DNA of 64,000 nt. Origin: Prochilodus magdalenae. Taxonomy: Eukaryota; Chordata; Actinopteri; Characiformes; Prochilodontidae. Position numbers and translations under genes: made by a program. Under the pieces are notes generated by a model that saw nothing but the letters and a program-made list of their open reading frames with translations, was not told where the DNA came from and made no database searches. The stretch spans positions 91,165 through 155,164 of the forward strand of contig JAMWET010006553.1 of the NCBI GenBank assembly GCA_024036415.1, in the 5' to 3' direction. Each line of letters starts with the position of its first letter. Positions within the stretch are counted from its first letter, which is position 1. Below are positions 44,358 to 55,808 of the stretch, piece by piece.

Positions 44358-44720
44358 TACAAAGAGGTCCAAGCACATTTAAGCTCACCAGCCTATATGT
44401 TGAAGGTGGAAGTACCTTGGTGCCAAAGACCATAGTGTAAAGGAAGTAGCTGAATCTGCAGGTGTATGGAAGCGTACGGTCATACGGGTCTACCAGTGGA
44501 TAAAATCCCAGTCTACAGGGAATTCTCCTTGAAATTGTGTCAGGGAAGGCATCCACCAAATCTGGACCAACTGACCAATTCTTTAATGTGAGAGTGTCTG
44601 AACACTGATGTGCCTACATCCAGAAACTGGTCCAGCTCCAAACCAATCTTGTTATTGGTGATTTAGGAGGTATGACCCGATATTAGGTACGTTTCACAGA
44701 TATGATGTCACAGGGGACCC
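44358..44720 (+). mobile_element. Mariner-like transposon fragment with transposase HTH remnant
   Basis: The + strand at about 44440-44530 encodes KEVAESAGVWKRTVI, a helix-turn-helix-like N-terminal transposase segment. It is followed by 'catccaccaaatctggacca' and 'ctacatccagaaactggtcc', shared with the elements at 49030 and 52755. The body is deleted and frameshifted. Confidence 0.65.
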
Positions 44721-44743
44721 ATTTCATGAAGCAATTCATTTTC

Positions 44744-45478
44744 ACTATTAAAATTACACCCAGCATCAAAAGAACAGCTGCACCCAGAAAGAGATGTGGG
44801 GTTGCGGATCAATTTGGACTGATATGATCAATATTTATTGGGCTACACATACAGAAGTAGCGTCTCAATATGGCGTTGAGCCGCCATGTCTGCTAACCCA
44901 ACATGCAATGTCTCAGTATCCTAATGGATAATCCATCCCATGCAGCTTGAACATCCTCACACAGTTCCTGCAGATGGTGTGGTAAGGGTGGAGGTGGAGT
45001 GACACCAGGCCTTCTGGACATGTGACAACAAACCGTTCATCTTGGTGCTGACCACGGTGCCTCAACATATGGATTCGTTGGTCGTCTCCACCAAGACTAA
45101 AGCGGGACTCGTCACTGAAGATGACCCGCCGCCATTCTGAGTCACTCCATTACAGTCTGGTACGACACCACTGCAGTCTTTGGTGACGGTGACGTGGTGT
45201 TAAGGACAGTCGTGGTAACTGTACTCCTGCATTGTGCAGCCATCTGCACTAACAGGATGACTCATGGAGGACACCAGTGGTCACTAAATGTCTGCAGTGG
45301 TGACCGTTGGAACAGTCAGGTACAGCAATAAGCCCTGTCCTTGCTTACATCACATGGATGGCCAAGCGTGAAACTTGAATCAGTACATGTCTCACAATGT
45401 CAAACCTACTCCCGAAATTTCATCCCTGCCGGTTGATCCCTTCCATTTCTGTAACGACTCCTTTGATGATGAGTGTAA
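44744..45478 (-). mobile_element. Tc1-like transposon, minus strand, second copy
   Basis: It has the same family and size as 40730-41469 but is inverted. The inner TIR ('gaacagctgcacccagaaag') is at the left and 'tttgatgatgagtgtaatt' at the right. The antisense strand carries the same catalytic-core relic (SDESRFSLGGD region near 45085-45130). It is inactive. Confidence 0.8.
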
Positions 45479-45617
45479 TTAGGAATAGGACACTGTCTTG
45501 TACCACTGAGGAAACCTGCTAGCCCTTTAAACTCATATGTAGGAGGGTCATGAGGCAAAGGCGTGTGCACCTGACACTCACTCACCCCACCAGCGTGCCA
45601 GTTCAAGCTTTCTTGCT

Positions 45618-45627
45618 CACTTCCTAT
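45618..45627 (+). promoter_or_regulatory. ETS/PU.1-like site upstream of G8
   Basis: CACTTCCTAT in 'cttgctcacttcctatct', the counterpart of the G7 site. A shared 'cagtctgaac' block follows in both genes. Here it is 188 bp before the ATG. No TATA box is seen. Confidence 0.35.
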
Positions 45628-45805
45628 CTCCTTATTCTTGCAACCTCTGACTGACAGTCTGAACCGTTCTAGGTGGCAGACAGCAAAACACAGCAGCTCT
45701 ATGCGAGAGGGTAGCATCTGTACTAATGCACATGAAGATAGATATGTATTAATAGGCTTGGATCTAAACTCTCTAGGACGTTCGGTTTTCTTCCCGGACA
45801 ACAGG

Positions 45806-48800
45806 ATGAACTTTACAGCAGTGGCTTGGACTATTCTTGCAGGTAAGATCGCTCATCTGTTTCATCGTTCAGGTTTTAGAACTGTCTATCGGCGTCTGTC
45901 AAATACTGTACGTTGTTATTGACTGTATCATCTCTATTCTGCTACATGGCCTTTTTATTGTTGTTTTCTAAATGCTACTGTTTGATGACCTTTTGTCTGA
46001 AGTATGACACATTTCATTACCCCCGCCACCCCTACCACCTCGGTCATCATCCTCGCAAAGTTCCAGACATCATTACACAATGTGTTTATTAATACCTCTC
46101 TGTCTCTGTCAGCTGTACATGGCACGATGTCTGCAGCAGTCAGAGCGAAAGCACCCAGAGGAGGAAACGCATCTATCCCCTGTCCGTACCATAGAGGAAG
46201 TGAGCTGTACCCAAAATATTTCAGCAAAGGCCGGGACAGGACCGAGCTTGTAAGAGTAACCAGGCACAGCACAAGCTCAGTAAAGGGTAGATACTCTCTG
46301 GAGGATGACAGGGAGAAGAGGGAGCTCACCGTGACCATCAGGAACGTCAGTGTAGAAGATGCTGGGCTGTACTGGTGTGGAGTGGATATCTGGGGGTCAG
46401 ATGAGCTCACAGAGGTCAATCTGGATGTAGTGGAAGACATTCTGCCCTCTACAGATAACTCAGACACCCAGAATGGTGAGCAACTCAGATGTTTGATCTT
46501 GAGCTGCTGCAGTTCACCTCCACATCAGAATAGCTTCTTCAGCGGTTGTTATGAGAACGAAACTTGAATCATTTGCATGTCTCATCATGTCAAACCTACC
46601 CACCAAGTTCCATTCCTGTTGGATGATTGCTTCTGGGTGCAGCTGTTGTTTGATGATGAGGGTAGATAGAAGTCTAGCATAACAAAGTCGTATTGGATTG
46701 TAAAGTACTCTGAAGGACCTGAATAACACTAATCGATACGAACTGCACACTGAATTCGTCTTTTATACAGTGATATCACATATATAACAAAAAAGGCTAT
46801 GGTTCTATAAACTAGTATGTGTCACTCAGGCCTCCTGAAGATATGAGCACTGTGTATTGCATGATTCACTGAAATCTTTGTGTGACTTTCCTCAGCTTCT
46901 CTCATCAACACCATATCACCTCCATCGGAATCTACAGGTACCGGACATCACATGTCAACACAGGACCGCGGGATATCCTTTACGGGTAATGTACTCCATC
47001 TATATGAGCCCAAACACAGCAGGCCTTTCTCCCAAACCACCATCTTCCACTTTATACCAGTCTACTAGGGTCTCCTGGTGGCCCAGTGCTCTCCAGTGAC
47101 TAGTGTTTACCACTCAGAATTAAGGGTATGGATCTTAGTGATTTGTTGACAAGCTGAGGTACCTGGTCCTCCTTGAGCTCCAGGAATGTGTCTGTGATGG
47201 TGGATAATCTAGCCATCCTTGATCAATTGATGATCATCTTTAGATGTTCTAAGTTAGGTCAGAATGGTTTAGAGTTAGGAGAGCTGCTGATTCCTGTTCG
47301 TCCGTATTACTTTCCTAACCTGTGAGCTCTACAGAGACAAACCAAAGCTTGAGTGATGTGGTATTTGTGAGATTTCACAGCAAAAGGCTGAAGAAAGGAA
47401 CCAACACTTACCAACCATGACACTGCAAGTATCGCATACAGTACAGTAAACAAGTATTCAGACACTTCTGATTTTGTAGTTAGCATACTTTCAGTTCATG
47501 TATCCACTTTCAAATGGCAGCTTTTGACATGTAAACAAATAGACTGGACAAAAAATGAGTCACCTGTAACTGAAACACAGTGTCAGGTGCCCACATTCAT
47601 GCTTCATGACCCTCCCACACCTAATAGACGTTTAATAGTAATAGACGTTTTCTCAGACAATGTGCAGTCTAATGGATCCACTGCTTTACCAAAACAAGCT
47701 CACCAGACAAAACAGATCCCCTGGGACTGAAACAAACCTAACAGTGTGTAATACCTCCACCAGCACTGGCCAAGTGTCTGTTTGTAGGCCACATCAATGT
47801 TCAGACGCTCTTACATGAAACAGTCTGTCAGTTGGTCCAGATTTGGTGGATCCCTTCCCTGGATCCTTTCAAGAGGATTCAAATCTGGAGATTTTGCCGG
47901 CCAGTCCAGATGTGTGAATGGTCCCGAGTGTTCCTCATGCCAGTCAGCCATATTTGCAGCCCTGTGAACATTAGAACCGTCCTTGGAGTACAGGGATAGG
48001 AATGCTGTGTTCCTCTGTAAGATGATTAGTAAAAGGCAAAACCTCAGTGTAGGCATTTCTTCTGACCGAATGGCCGTTTCTAAATGACCTCAGAAGCACA
48101 TTCACCTACCTAAGTTAGCCTTGAGTTACTAAGGCAGTATATGTGGGGAGACTGGGGCAAAGCGAAAATGATTGTAGTGATTTGATGATGCTGGAAAACA
48201 CAATCAGTATGTCTAAACATATTCTAGAGACCAGCTGGACGTACGGGAAGGCTTGGCCATGCATAGCGGCCTCATGCCTAGCCTGATGGGAGTGTTGTAC
48301 TCGTAGTAGGATAGTGGTTGTACATTAGTGCATGTACATACTGTATGTGCATATGTTATATATGGGGGGCTGTTGGGTAGTAGTCAGGGTGAGATGCATG
48401 GTTATAAGTGACCTGGCCATGTCCTCGCCACTGCTGCTGAGTTGCCGGTTCTCCACTATTGCCTGATTTCAATGAAGCACTGCATTTCCAACGTCTACTT
48501 TTACACTAATGCCACTGTTTACGCACATCAGTATATACTTGTTGTTAATATGGCAAAGTAAGATGTGGACGGATGTGGTCATATGTGCTGGACGTATATT
48601 ATTAACCAAACCAAAAGTGTCTGCATGCCTGTTTCTACACACAGGAAGTGGAAATGCAGTGAGGTAGAGTTAAACCTACGTTTGTTCTACCTAACTGTGC
48701 GTCCACAGGCCGAAACTGTCCTAGGAGGCCCACGCTTTTGTCACATTTACAACTCATCTGACACGCAGCACGTTCATTTTCACATCCATGTTTTGCTTGT

Positions 48801-51326
48801 ACTTCTTCTTGTATATGATTCATTGTGTCTTTGTTGTGTCACTCTTTCAGATCTATCTGTGCATCTCGGAGGCTCCCTGGCTGCGGTCGTGCTGCTGTGC
48901 GGGATTATGAGTGCCGTTTTTTTCCTGATTAAGAGGAACAATGCCCAAAGAGCCGCAGGTGCCCTATGACACACATACACAGTCACACCTACAAATCAGT
49001 TGCATTTATGATATAGTATATGACGTATGTATAAAGGGTATACAAGCTCCTTGTGACTGAAATGTACCTAGTAGCAGGTTAAACCTCCATGAGCTCCAAT
49101 AACACCTGTGACTGGATTTGGCATGGACTGGACAAGTTTCTGGATGTAGGCCACATCATTCAGACACCCTTGCCTCGGTCAAGATTTGGTCAGTTGGTCC
49201 AGATTTGGTGGATGCGTTCCCTGACACAGTCCCGAGGAGAATTCCCTGTAGACTGGGATTGTATCCACTGCTGGTAGACCCATATGACCGTACGCTTCCA
49301 TACACCTGCAGATTCAGCTACTTCCTTCACACTATGGTCTTTGGCCACGCCCACATGCAGTCACTCCTTTTAGCCAATCATTAACATCTGCTCTGGAGCC
49401 ATTTTCCACACATGGAACGAGACATTCCCTGCACTGTAGCACCTTTCCCAATCTATAGATCCCATCACTCACACCCCACAGGTATTTACAGGCCCAACAT
49501 CCTTATACAGGGCCATCAGCAGAAGCCTGAAATTACTACCACCATAAATAAGTCAGGTGACCCATTTTTTGTCCAGTGAGATCATACAGATATGTTGGTA
49601 TGTAATTCTAATCTGATTTTATTACCGTTTCCATAGCACCTGCACCACAAGAGATAAGCACCAGATCCAACAAGGTGAGTGCACAGTGCCTCCTTTAACA
49701 GTACGTACAATGCCTGTTCATGTATTGGGAATCAGGGCTTCTCTGTTTACCAGTTAATACTTGTATATGCCAGGTATAAACTGTGCAGGGTCAGCCATTA
49801 AAAATCCCATCGTCCAGTAAAAACATCTGTTTCTCTGTATACTGTATCACCCTGTTCTCCAATGGACCCCCACAGGACCTCCACAGAGCAGGTCTTATGT
49901 GGGTGGTGGGTCATCTGTGGTTTGGACGAGGTTGAAGTAGCGGCAGACACCACCACTAGCACTTAAACTGGGGTTCACAGTTACGCAGTAAAACATGAAT
50001 TACCTGAAAAGAACCGAGCTGCCATGGCCTCTTTAGACCTGATCTTTGAGAACATTAAGTAATCAACCACACGTTAATGTCGAGATGTATATACAACCAT
50101 GGAGTTGTATATTTGCTGAACAGTTAATCCACAGCACAATAAAAAAGAGAAAGTAAAAAACATCATTTTGTAGCCTTTGGAGTACCTTGGTACCGAGGTT
50201 GGCCCAACCACTACCAAGCTGTATCTCGGTACTTTTGCCTGCTTTCATTAGTGTTCCTGAGTTCCTGAGTAGAAGCTAAGAAGGAACTAATCCCACATCT
50301 TTTCAGCACCATTCCAGCTCCAGAATCTTCGGGAATGGTGTGCTTGGATGCAGCTTTTTGGCTTCATTAATTTCTAAATTTTTTCCCATTAAGAATGAAT
50401 ACTTTGGAAAAGTACACACCCATCTACTGTACTTCCTGTTTAACTGACAGACACCGTTTTACATGCACTATCTCAGGGCAGACCCTCAGGCACAGATCCA
50501 ATACTGATCTGCCCCGCACTCGTCTGTCTGTCTTCTTTTCCCATAGAGTCCCATTCATTTGTTGGCCCTACCCAAACGCTATTGTAACCTTTAACCTATT
50601 GCCACCAAACTGCATCTACTTCCTTTGGGGCAGATCCCCAAACTCTAATCCACAACCCCCACTCCTCCATGTGTTGTTTAATCATCCCTCATTCTTTCTA
50701 TTTGTTCCCATTCATTTTTAGCAAAACCTTAGGAACTCATTACTCCCATTACTTACTATATGATATTTCATACTGAGTGTCTGAAATACTGGGGTCTTAT
50801 AACAGCGTATGCATAACTATTATAGAAGTAATACTCGCACTACGCCGTCCGGATTTTGGGACTATAGCATGTCCACTGATTCAGTCTTATAGCAATGTTA
50901 TATGAAGTGCGTTCTTCTTGATTTCAGGACAGCTTCATCTATGAGGAAATCTTCCCAACCAACCACAGGCCAGACTCGCTCCAGTACGATGCTCCAGCAC
51001 CCAACCAAACCCCTCTCAGTCAACAACCTCGCTCAGTCCTGAGACCATCTTCTTCAAGAGGCCAAGCTGAACAGCCTGAATCTGTGGTGTACCACTTGAT
51101 TAGCCTACCCAAAGACCCTCCAGATGGTGCATCCCCTGACGCTTCAGTAGAAACAGCTTCCCTCTACTATGCCTCTGTTAACTTTGTGCAAAGTTCAAAC
51201 GTGGTGAGCGACAGTTCTGCCTCCAGCAGGAAGTCACATGACATCTACGCCACCATCCAGTCACCAGGAAAAGTCCGGCAAAGCTCGCCAGATGGCACCA
51301 GCGAGCTGCAGCCAGGCAGAAACTAG
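45806..51326 (+). CDS. G8: inhibitory CD300/pIgR-like receptor, 344 aa, six exons
   Basis: Exons: 45806-45842, 46113-46475, 46896-46985, 48851-48958, 49637-49674, 50928-51326. Leader MNFTAVAWTILAG. The V domain is nearly identical to G7's, again with KYFSKG and no second disulfide, and LYWCGV at the canonical Cys. The stalk (134-163) is Thr/Ser-rich. The TM helix (HLGGSLAAVVLLCGIMSA) lies near 167-190, followed by IKRNN. The tail (213-344) differs from G7's: FIYEEI, VVYHLI and LYYASV (the last two fit the ITIM consensus) and DIYATI. FIYEEI matches RMYEEI of G6 in position, so the tail is of the G6 type. Introns 3 and 5 hold mariner-like fragments and other repeats. Confidence 0.86.
46557..46660 (-). 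mobile_element. Terminal fragment of the Tc1-like family
   Basis: The segment ('gaaacttgaatcatttgcat', 'cttctgggtgcagctgttgt', 'tgatgatgaggg') matches the right end of the copy at 44744-45478. Only one end remains. It lies in G8 intron 2, about 80 bp after the V exon. Confidence 0.7.
47540..48065 (-). mobile_element. Mariner/Tc1-like transposase fragment, minus strand
   Basis: The minus strand encodes HLDWPAKSPDLNPLERI (about 47860-47915), the conserved third-Asp motif of Tc1/mariner DDE transposases. A 'ctcaccagacaaaa' end lies at about 47698-47712. It sits in G8 intron 3. Confidence 0.75.
49030..49582 (-). mobile_element. Mariner-like element in G8 intron 4
   Basis: It has the same family as 36388 and 44358, in reverse orientation relative to 44358: the HTH-coding stretch ('ccgtacgcttccatacacct') is on the minus strand near 49290. 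The right end 'ttttttgtccagtgag' is a diverged terminal repeat. It is broken. Confidence 0.65.
49840..50000 (+). mobile_element. Interspersed repeat fragment in G8 intron 5
   Basis: 'gtatcaccctgttctccaat', 'cagagcaggtcttatgtggg' and 'ggtggtgggtcatctgtgg' match a repeat widespread in fish. A second copy is at 63690-63930. The family is not named here. Confidence 0.55.
50001..50927. other. G8 intron 5, remainder
   Basis: Nothing recognised apart from unremarkable AT-rich sequence. A pyrimidine-rich 'tgatttcag' precedes the last exon. Confidence 0.45.
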
Positions 51327-51780
51327 GCCCCTGTGGCTCAGTGGTTACCGTAATCACTAATATCTCATTATCTTTAACTGCAGGGAAGTGATGTGAGGTT
51401 GCAGTGCAGTTGCACTGATTAGCAAAACATATCTGAAACTGAAATCACAGTAGACAGTGAAACCGTAAAGGTGTTCTAGTTTCTGTTTTGTTTTTCTGGG
51501 GCTACGGTGTCAAATGGAAAGAGGTTAACCCCAGGAGGAAAAGGGCGACAGTTCAGAAAGTTTCTGAGGTTATCCACATTCACCAATGATTCAGCCTTTG
51601 CTGAGCTGTTTCCCATGCGCTTTGGAGACTCCACTCTGAACTGTGATCGTCATAAGAGGAACTGAAACTCCAGGGAGTTGTCGCAAGCCCTCAGTAGGCC
51701 CAGTGCACATTGGGTAATGTAGTTCTGCACTTTAAAGTAATAACAACAACAATAATATGGGCGTTTCTACTGTTTGTGTA

Positions 51781-52188
51781 TGTCATGTGGGATAGAGGAC
51801 GAGGAGGCAGGATGTAAGTGCAAGTATTTAATGAAGTCAATAAAAGACAAAATAAAACCAAAGAAAGCAGCAAACAGAGGGGACTAGGAACCGGATTACA
51901 AAACCAAGAGACGAGGAGACAAACCGCCAACATGAAAACAAAACACCACACAAGAACACAAGGGAGTTTAAATGAACAAAGACTAACAAGGAACGCCTGG
52001 AAAGGGGCGGAGCTACAAACTAAGGACATGTGGGGGGTCTGGCAAGGGGGCGGAGACAGGAGGAGCCATGACCAAAACAAACAGCAGCACATGGAGCAGG
52101 ACAACAAAGAGCACATGGACATGACGAGACAGAAACAGAAAGCCAGGGAAGACAGATAAACATGAACTGGACAGGGCAGGATGTGACA
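51781..52188 (-). mobile_element. Solo LTR of a retrotransposon, 5-bp TSD
   Basis: The 408 bp element starts TGTCATGTGG and ends ATGTGACA (TG...CA termini) and is flanked by the direct repeat GTGTA at 51776-51780 and 52189-52193. On the minus strand it has a poly(A)-signal-like 'cattaaata' region near the end, so the LTR is probably minus-oriented. No internal retroviral-type sequence remains, consistent with LTR-LTR recombination. It lies about 450 bp 3' of G8. Confidence 0.8.
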
Positions 52189-52754
52189 GTGTATGTAATA
52201 TCTGATTTGTGATTTGGTTACGGGACATTTTCGTGATCTCTTCTAACCAAAGACTTGGATGCACTGGGCCTCTTTCGCCAACCATTCCTCCCAGTGGTGA
52301 AAGAAGAAATTGCGGGTAGAAGAAAGTTCTCCTTACAGCCCAGTTTTCAGGAAGACTCTGATGTTCAGTTTTCTAATCTGGGATCTGTTCTTAGGTAATA
52401 ACGGAATTTACGCACTCAAAGATGCAAACAGTTCATGCCATGAATCAGACCCGGACTGTTTCTTTCTCAAGTACAACATTAAGAAGAGCTTACTGATGTT
52501 GGTGAATGAGGTTGAGTGTTTGTGAAGTCTATGTTACTCTACTTTAGTTGTAAAATTGAGTCATTGTTGTTGTCGCACTTTCGAGTTTTCCTCATGCTTC
52601 CATCGAAGCAACTGATTACAATCCCCACAATTTACCTCAAGGTGATGTTAGTGTCACATGACCTCAAGCAACCAATCATGGACAGTGGTCCTAATCATCC
52701 TCGCCTGAGTACTGAGATCATTCCCCTCTCTTTAATCTATGTGTTTATAAATTC

Positions 52755-53245
52755 CCTGGACTAAAAAAAGAGTCCTCTCTGTGATGCTGTTGTGAGTTCT
52801 TTGGTTGAAGTGACAGTGATGCTACACTGAGCTGCTGGAGGTTGCTGCAACCAGGTTTCCCCTATAGCTCCTACATCTTACAGAGGAACGTAACATTCCT
52901 ATCCTTGTATTCCAGGATGGCAGCACTCATTCACAGGGCTGCATATGTGACTGACGGACATTCAGGAGCGTTCACACATCTGGACTGGCCCACACAATCC
53001 CCAGATTTGAATCCTCTTGAGAATCTCTGGGAACTACCTGGAGCAGCCAGTGAAACGCCAGGGAGGGCATCCACCTAATCTGGACTAACTGACCGAGTCT
53101 TTGATGTAAGAGTGTCTGAACACTGATGCGGCCTCCATCCAGAAACTTGTCCAGTACATGCCAAATCCAATCCCAGCTGTTATTGGTGCTGGTGGAGGTG
53201 TTATTATTGCGTATTAGGTAAGTTTCAGTCACAGGAGAGTAATAT
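52755..53245 (+). mobile_element. Mariner/Tc1-like transposase fragment, plus strand
   Basis: The + strand at about 52965-53045 encodes HLDWPTQSPDLNPLENLW, the DDE third-Asp motif. It is followed by the family's 3' sequence ('catccagaaacttgtccagt'). The left end is near 'ctggactaaaaaaagagtc'. No full frame survives. Confidence 0.75.
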
Positions 53246-53407
53246 TTACAGAGTATTATATATACCTGTACAGTCTGGCTTTATGACGTAAATCATATAC
53301 ATCCACCCAGGATGTACTGTATATACCACTCAATGGGCCACATCAGTCGTCACCATGAGTTTCAGCCTTTTTTCCAGCCTCCTCTGTCCGTCTGTCTAGT
53401 TTTTGGT

Positions 53408-53690
53408 CTGTCACGGTCTGTCTGTCTGTCTCTGTCCCGGGAATCATAGCTGATCATTTGTCCAGGCCCCTATTCAGTTGTTTAGCTGTGTTTCTGGCCT
53501 TTGCCTTCTGGTCAGCTCCCTTGGTGAATTCCCATTCATCACCTTGGGATCTACAAATTGAAGAAGGGAGGCGGGGCTTCTGTAACTTGTCTTTGTCTTT
53601 GCCTTGTGCTGTTTCTATTCTTGTCTCCTTCCATGTCCCACCAATCAATAACTTATAGACTTGCATCCTCCGTCTTCTTGTCCCTCAGTG
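53408..53690 (+). mobile_element. Possible degenerate LTR
   Basis: It starts TGTCACGG and ends with 'agacttgcatcctccgtctt', resembling the end of the solo LTR at 51781 read on its minus strand. Termini and target duplication are not clear, so this is tentative. Confidence 0.35.
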
Positions 53691-53699
53691 GTACCATCT

Positions 53700-54530
53700 G
53701 CTTCTATAATACTACACATGAGCCAGAATGAAAAACTATAATAGTATATCATGCCTGAGCAAACGTAGGAATTTGGGGTTAATGTATTTTTGTCAGGTTA
53801 TTAGACCCTATTATCAGACCATCATGTAAACATTTATACCCCTTTACTTAGCTTTCATACAAGTCATGCCATCGCCATACCAACAAAGATACAATACTTC
53901 CAACGTGGGCAATGCTGCAGGACCAATTCTGTTTTGTTTCTATCCAGGACTCAACATTTACTTAGCTTGGTTGTGGGGTCTGAGAGTCAGAACCATCAAC
54001 AGATCATGTGACTGTCCTTTAAACTTTGATATTCGTATTATGTATAAATAATAAACATTAGTATAACTCCTAGCGCATGCAGTAATCCAAAGGGTTAAAT
54101 GAAATACTGAAAGAATGATGTGCACAGGAAGTGGTCTCCTGGGAGAGACATGAAATGTGAGTCACAAAAAAAGGAAGTGGTTCATAGCGAGATAAGTTTA
54201 GCCTGAGGTCACGTGATGAGTACACGAGCGACACTTTGTAGACTATAATGGCTTTTGCTTGCTTGATAATCTGATCTAAACCTTGTCCCTTGTTAGCATA
54301 TTAGCTTGTTAGCTTCTTGTGCATTTTGTAATTTAGCTTCATCAGCAGAGTGAGATTAGGATTCATGGAACCCAACAACTAGAATGGTCATCAATTCATT
54401 TTGTGGAGGAGTTTTAGGGACCTGTTAGTCCAGGTTTAAAAAATACTCCAGGTTAACCCTTATGCTCATACACAAAAAGCCTAGCCACCGACTACCGGCC
54501 ATGCTTCTAAATCTTGTAAAGTTGGGGTTG
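53700..54530. other. Intergenic DNA
   Basis: No exon, RNA gene or well-defined repeat is recognised. Confidence 0.4.
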
Positions 54531-54534
54531 CTAG

Positions 54535-54940
54535 TTTGTACTGGGGTGTGAGGTAGTTTGTGTGGGTTTCTGGTCCATTATCCATCAAATAAGCCTGCCT
54601 CATGGTCATTCCACCCAGTGCTGGGTGGTAGTTTGTGCTGCTGTATTCAATAAAACAGCATTCGCTTAAACTGCAATGCTTCCCATGTTTCCTTATTTGC
54701 CAAGACTTCACATTGGTGATCCAAAGGTGGGGTCGTACCACAGAGACACAAGAGCTTGAGCAGGGGATCAAAGAACTCCTACAGTCCTATCCAAAGATTG
54801 AGGAAGGCGAAGAAACAGTGCTGCCAGGGAAGCCCCGGGGATTAAGATGGTGGGAAGTTCATGGTGAGGTTCAGCAGCAAAGCTTTACCAGCGAGTACCT
54901 GTCTAGGTGACGGCATGGGCTGGGTCTCTTCCATTGATAC
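54535..54940 (+). mobile_element. LTR-retrotransposon fragment (LTR end and 5' leader), copy 1
   Basis: It is partly repeated at 56305-56600. 'ttcaataaaacagcattcg' (a poly(A) signal) is followed by 'cacattggtgatccaaaggt', which resembles the LTR 3' end and tRNA primer-binding site of a gypsy-type element. About 200 bp of leader follow. No gag or pol remains. Confidence 0.45.
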
Positions 54941-55259
54941 TTCAGGTAGGCCCCAGGTTGGCTGAGGATCAGGCCTCCAATGCAAACCAGCAGCATCCTC
55001 GCTGGGGCCGGAGTTGCCAAGAGAGTTATTTTGCTCTCCAAAAGTGGATGTATCCCACATGAACCCACACTAGAAGAATGGAAATCTATAGTTGGACACT
55101 AACTGGCTAAACCGCGAGTACTGTTTCGAGTGCAGTTAGTTTGGAGTTTAGAATGGGCTCTGTTTTGGTCCAGGTGTTAGCACTTATAAATACTGGCCAG
55201 TACAAATTCATACTGCCAGATCATTTCTTCCTGTCACTCTGACACACATTACACTTTAC

Positions 55260-55620
55260 TAATGACGTTTCTTTCTTTCTTTTGTTTTTTACATCTTACC
55301 CATTATGCCACAGCTTGACCTAAGACCATGCTATCAGTTATCAACCACGTGTCAAAAACATGAAGCGAAACTATATAAAAGGAACATCTATGGCCTGATC
55401 GTGAAGGTGTGAACAGTCGCTGACCTCTGTGCTTAAGGATTTGACACTTTTGAGCGGTTTCAACCCATCAGGACACGTTTTGTTGTTGATAAGGGAGGCA
55501 TGAGAATGGCCAGACTGATTTAACCTGACCCAAAGGCTACAATAACTCAGATAATCACTCTGTACAAGCGTTCTGAGCAGGTACACATCTCAGAATGCAC
55601 AAAAAATTTGCTGAGGCACC
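55260..55620 (+). mobile_element. Degenerate interspersed repeat
   Basis: 'gaatggccagactgattta' and 'aaggctacaataactcagat' belong to a repeat common in fish genomes. There is no intact frame. It ends about 190 bp before the G9 leader exon. Confidence 0.5.
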
Positions 55621-55697
55621 ATGTTGGTAGCTGAGAGATAGAGATGTCAAGAGAGATAAGCAAGAGGGCTGAGCGTGTAAGAGAGAGAGAGAGGAAA

Positions 55698-55758
55698 CGC
55701 GATTGGTTAAAAGCGCTCTCTAGCTCTCGAGCAGTGACCAGAATGCGGAAGTGATAAG
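55698..55758 (+). promoter_or_regulatory. Putative TATA-less promoter elements of G9
   Basis: An inverted CCAAT box (gATTGGtt, about 55700) and GCGGAAGTGATAAG (55745-55758), which overlaps an ETS/PU.1 core (GGAAGTG) with a GATA core (TGATAAG), lie 50-110 bp before the ATG. An IRF-like half site (gttttcac) follows at about 55777. This combination suits a haematopoietic promoter. Inference from consensus only. Confidence 0.4.
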
Positions 55759-55808
55759 TACAGAACCTGAAGTGCAGTTTTCACTGAGCTCCGTACACTA
55801 AGTTCACC

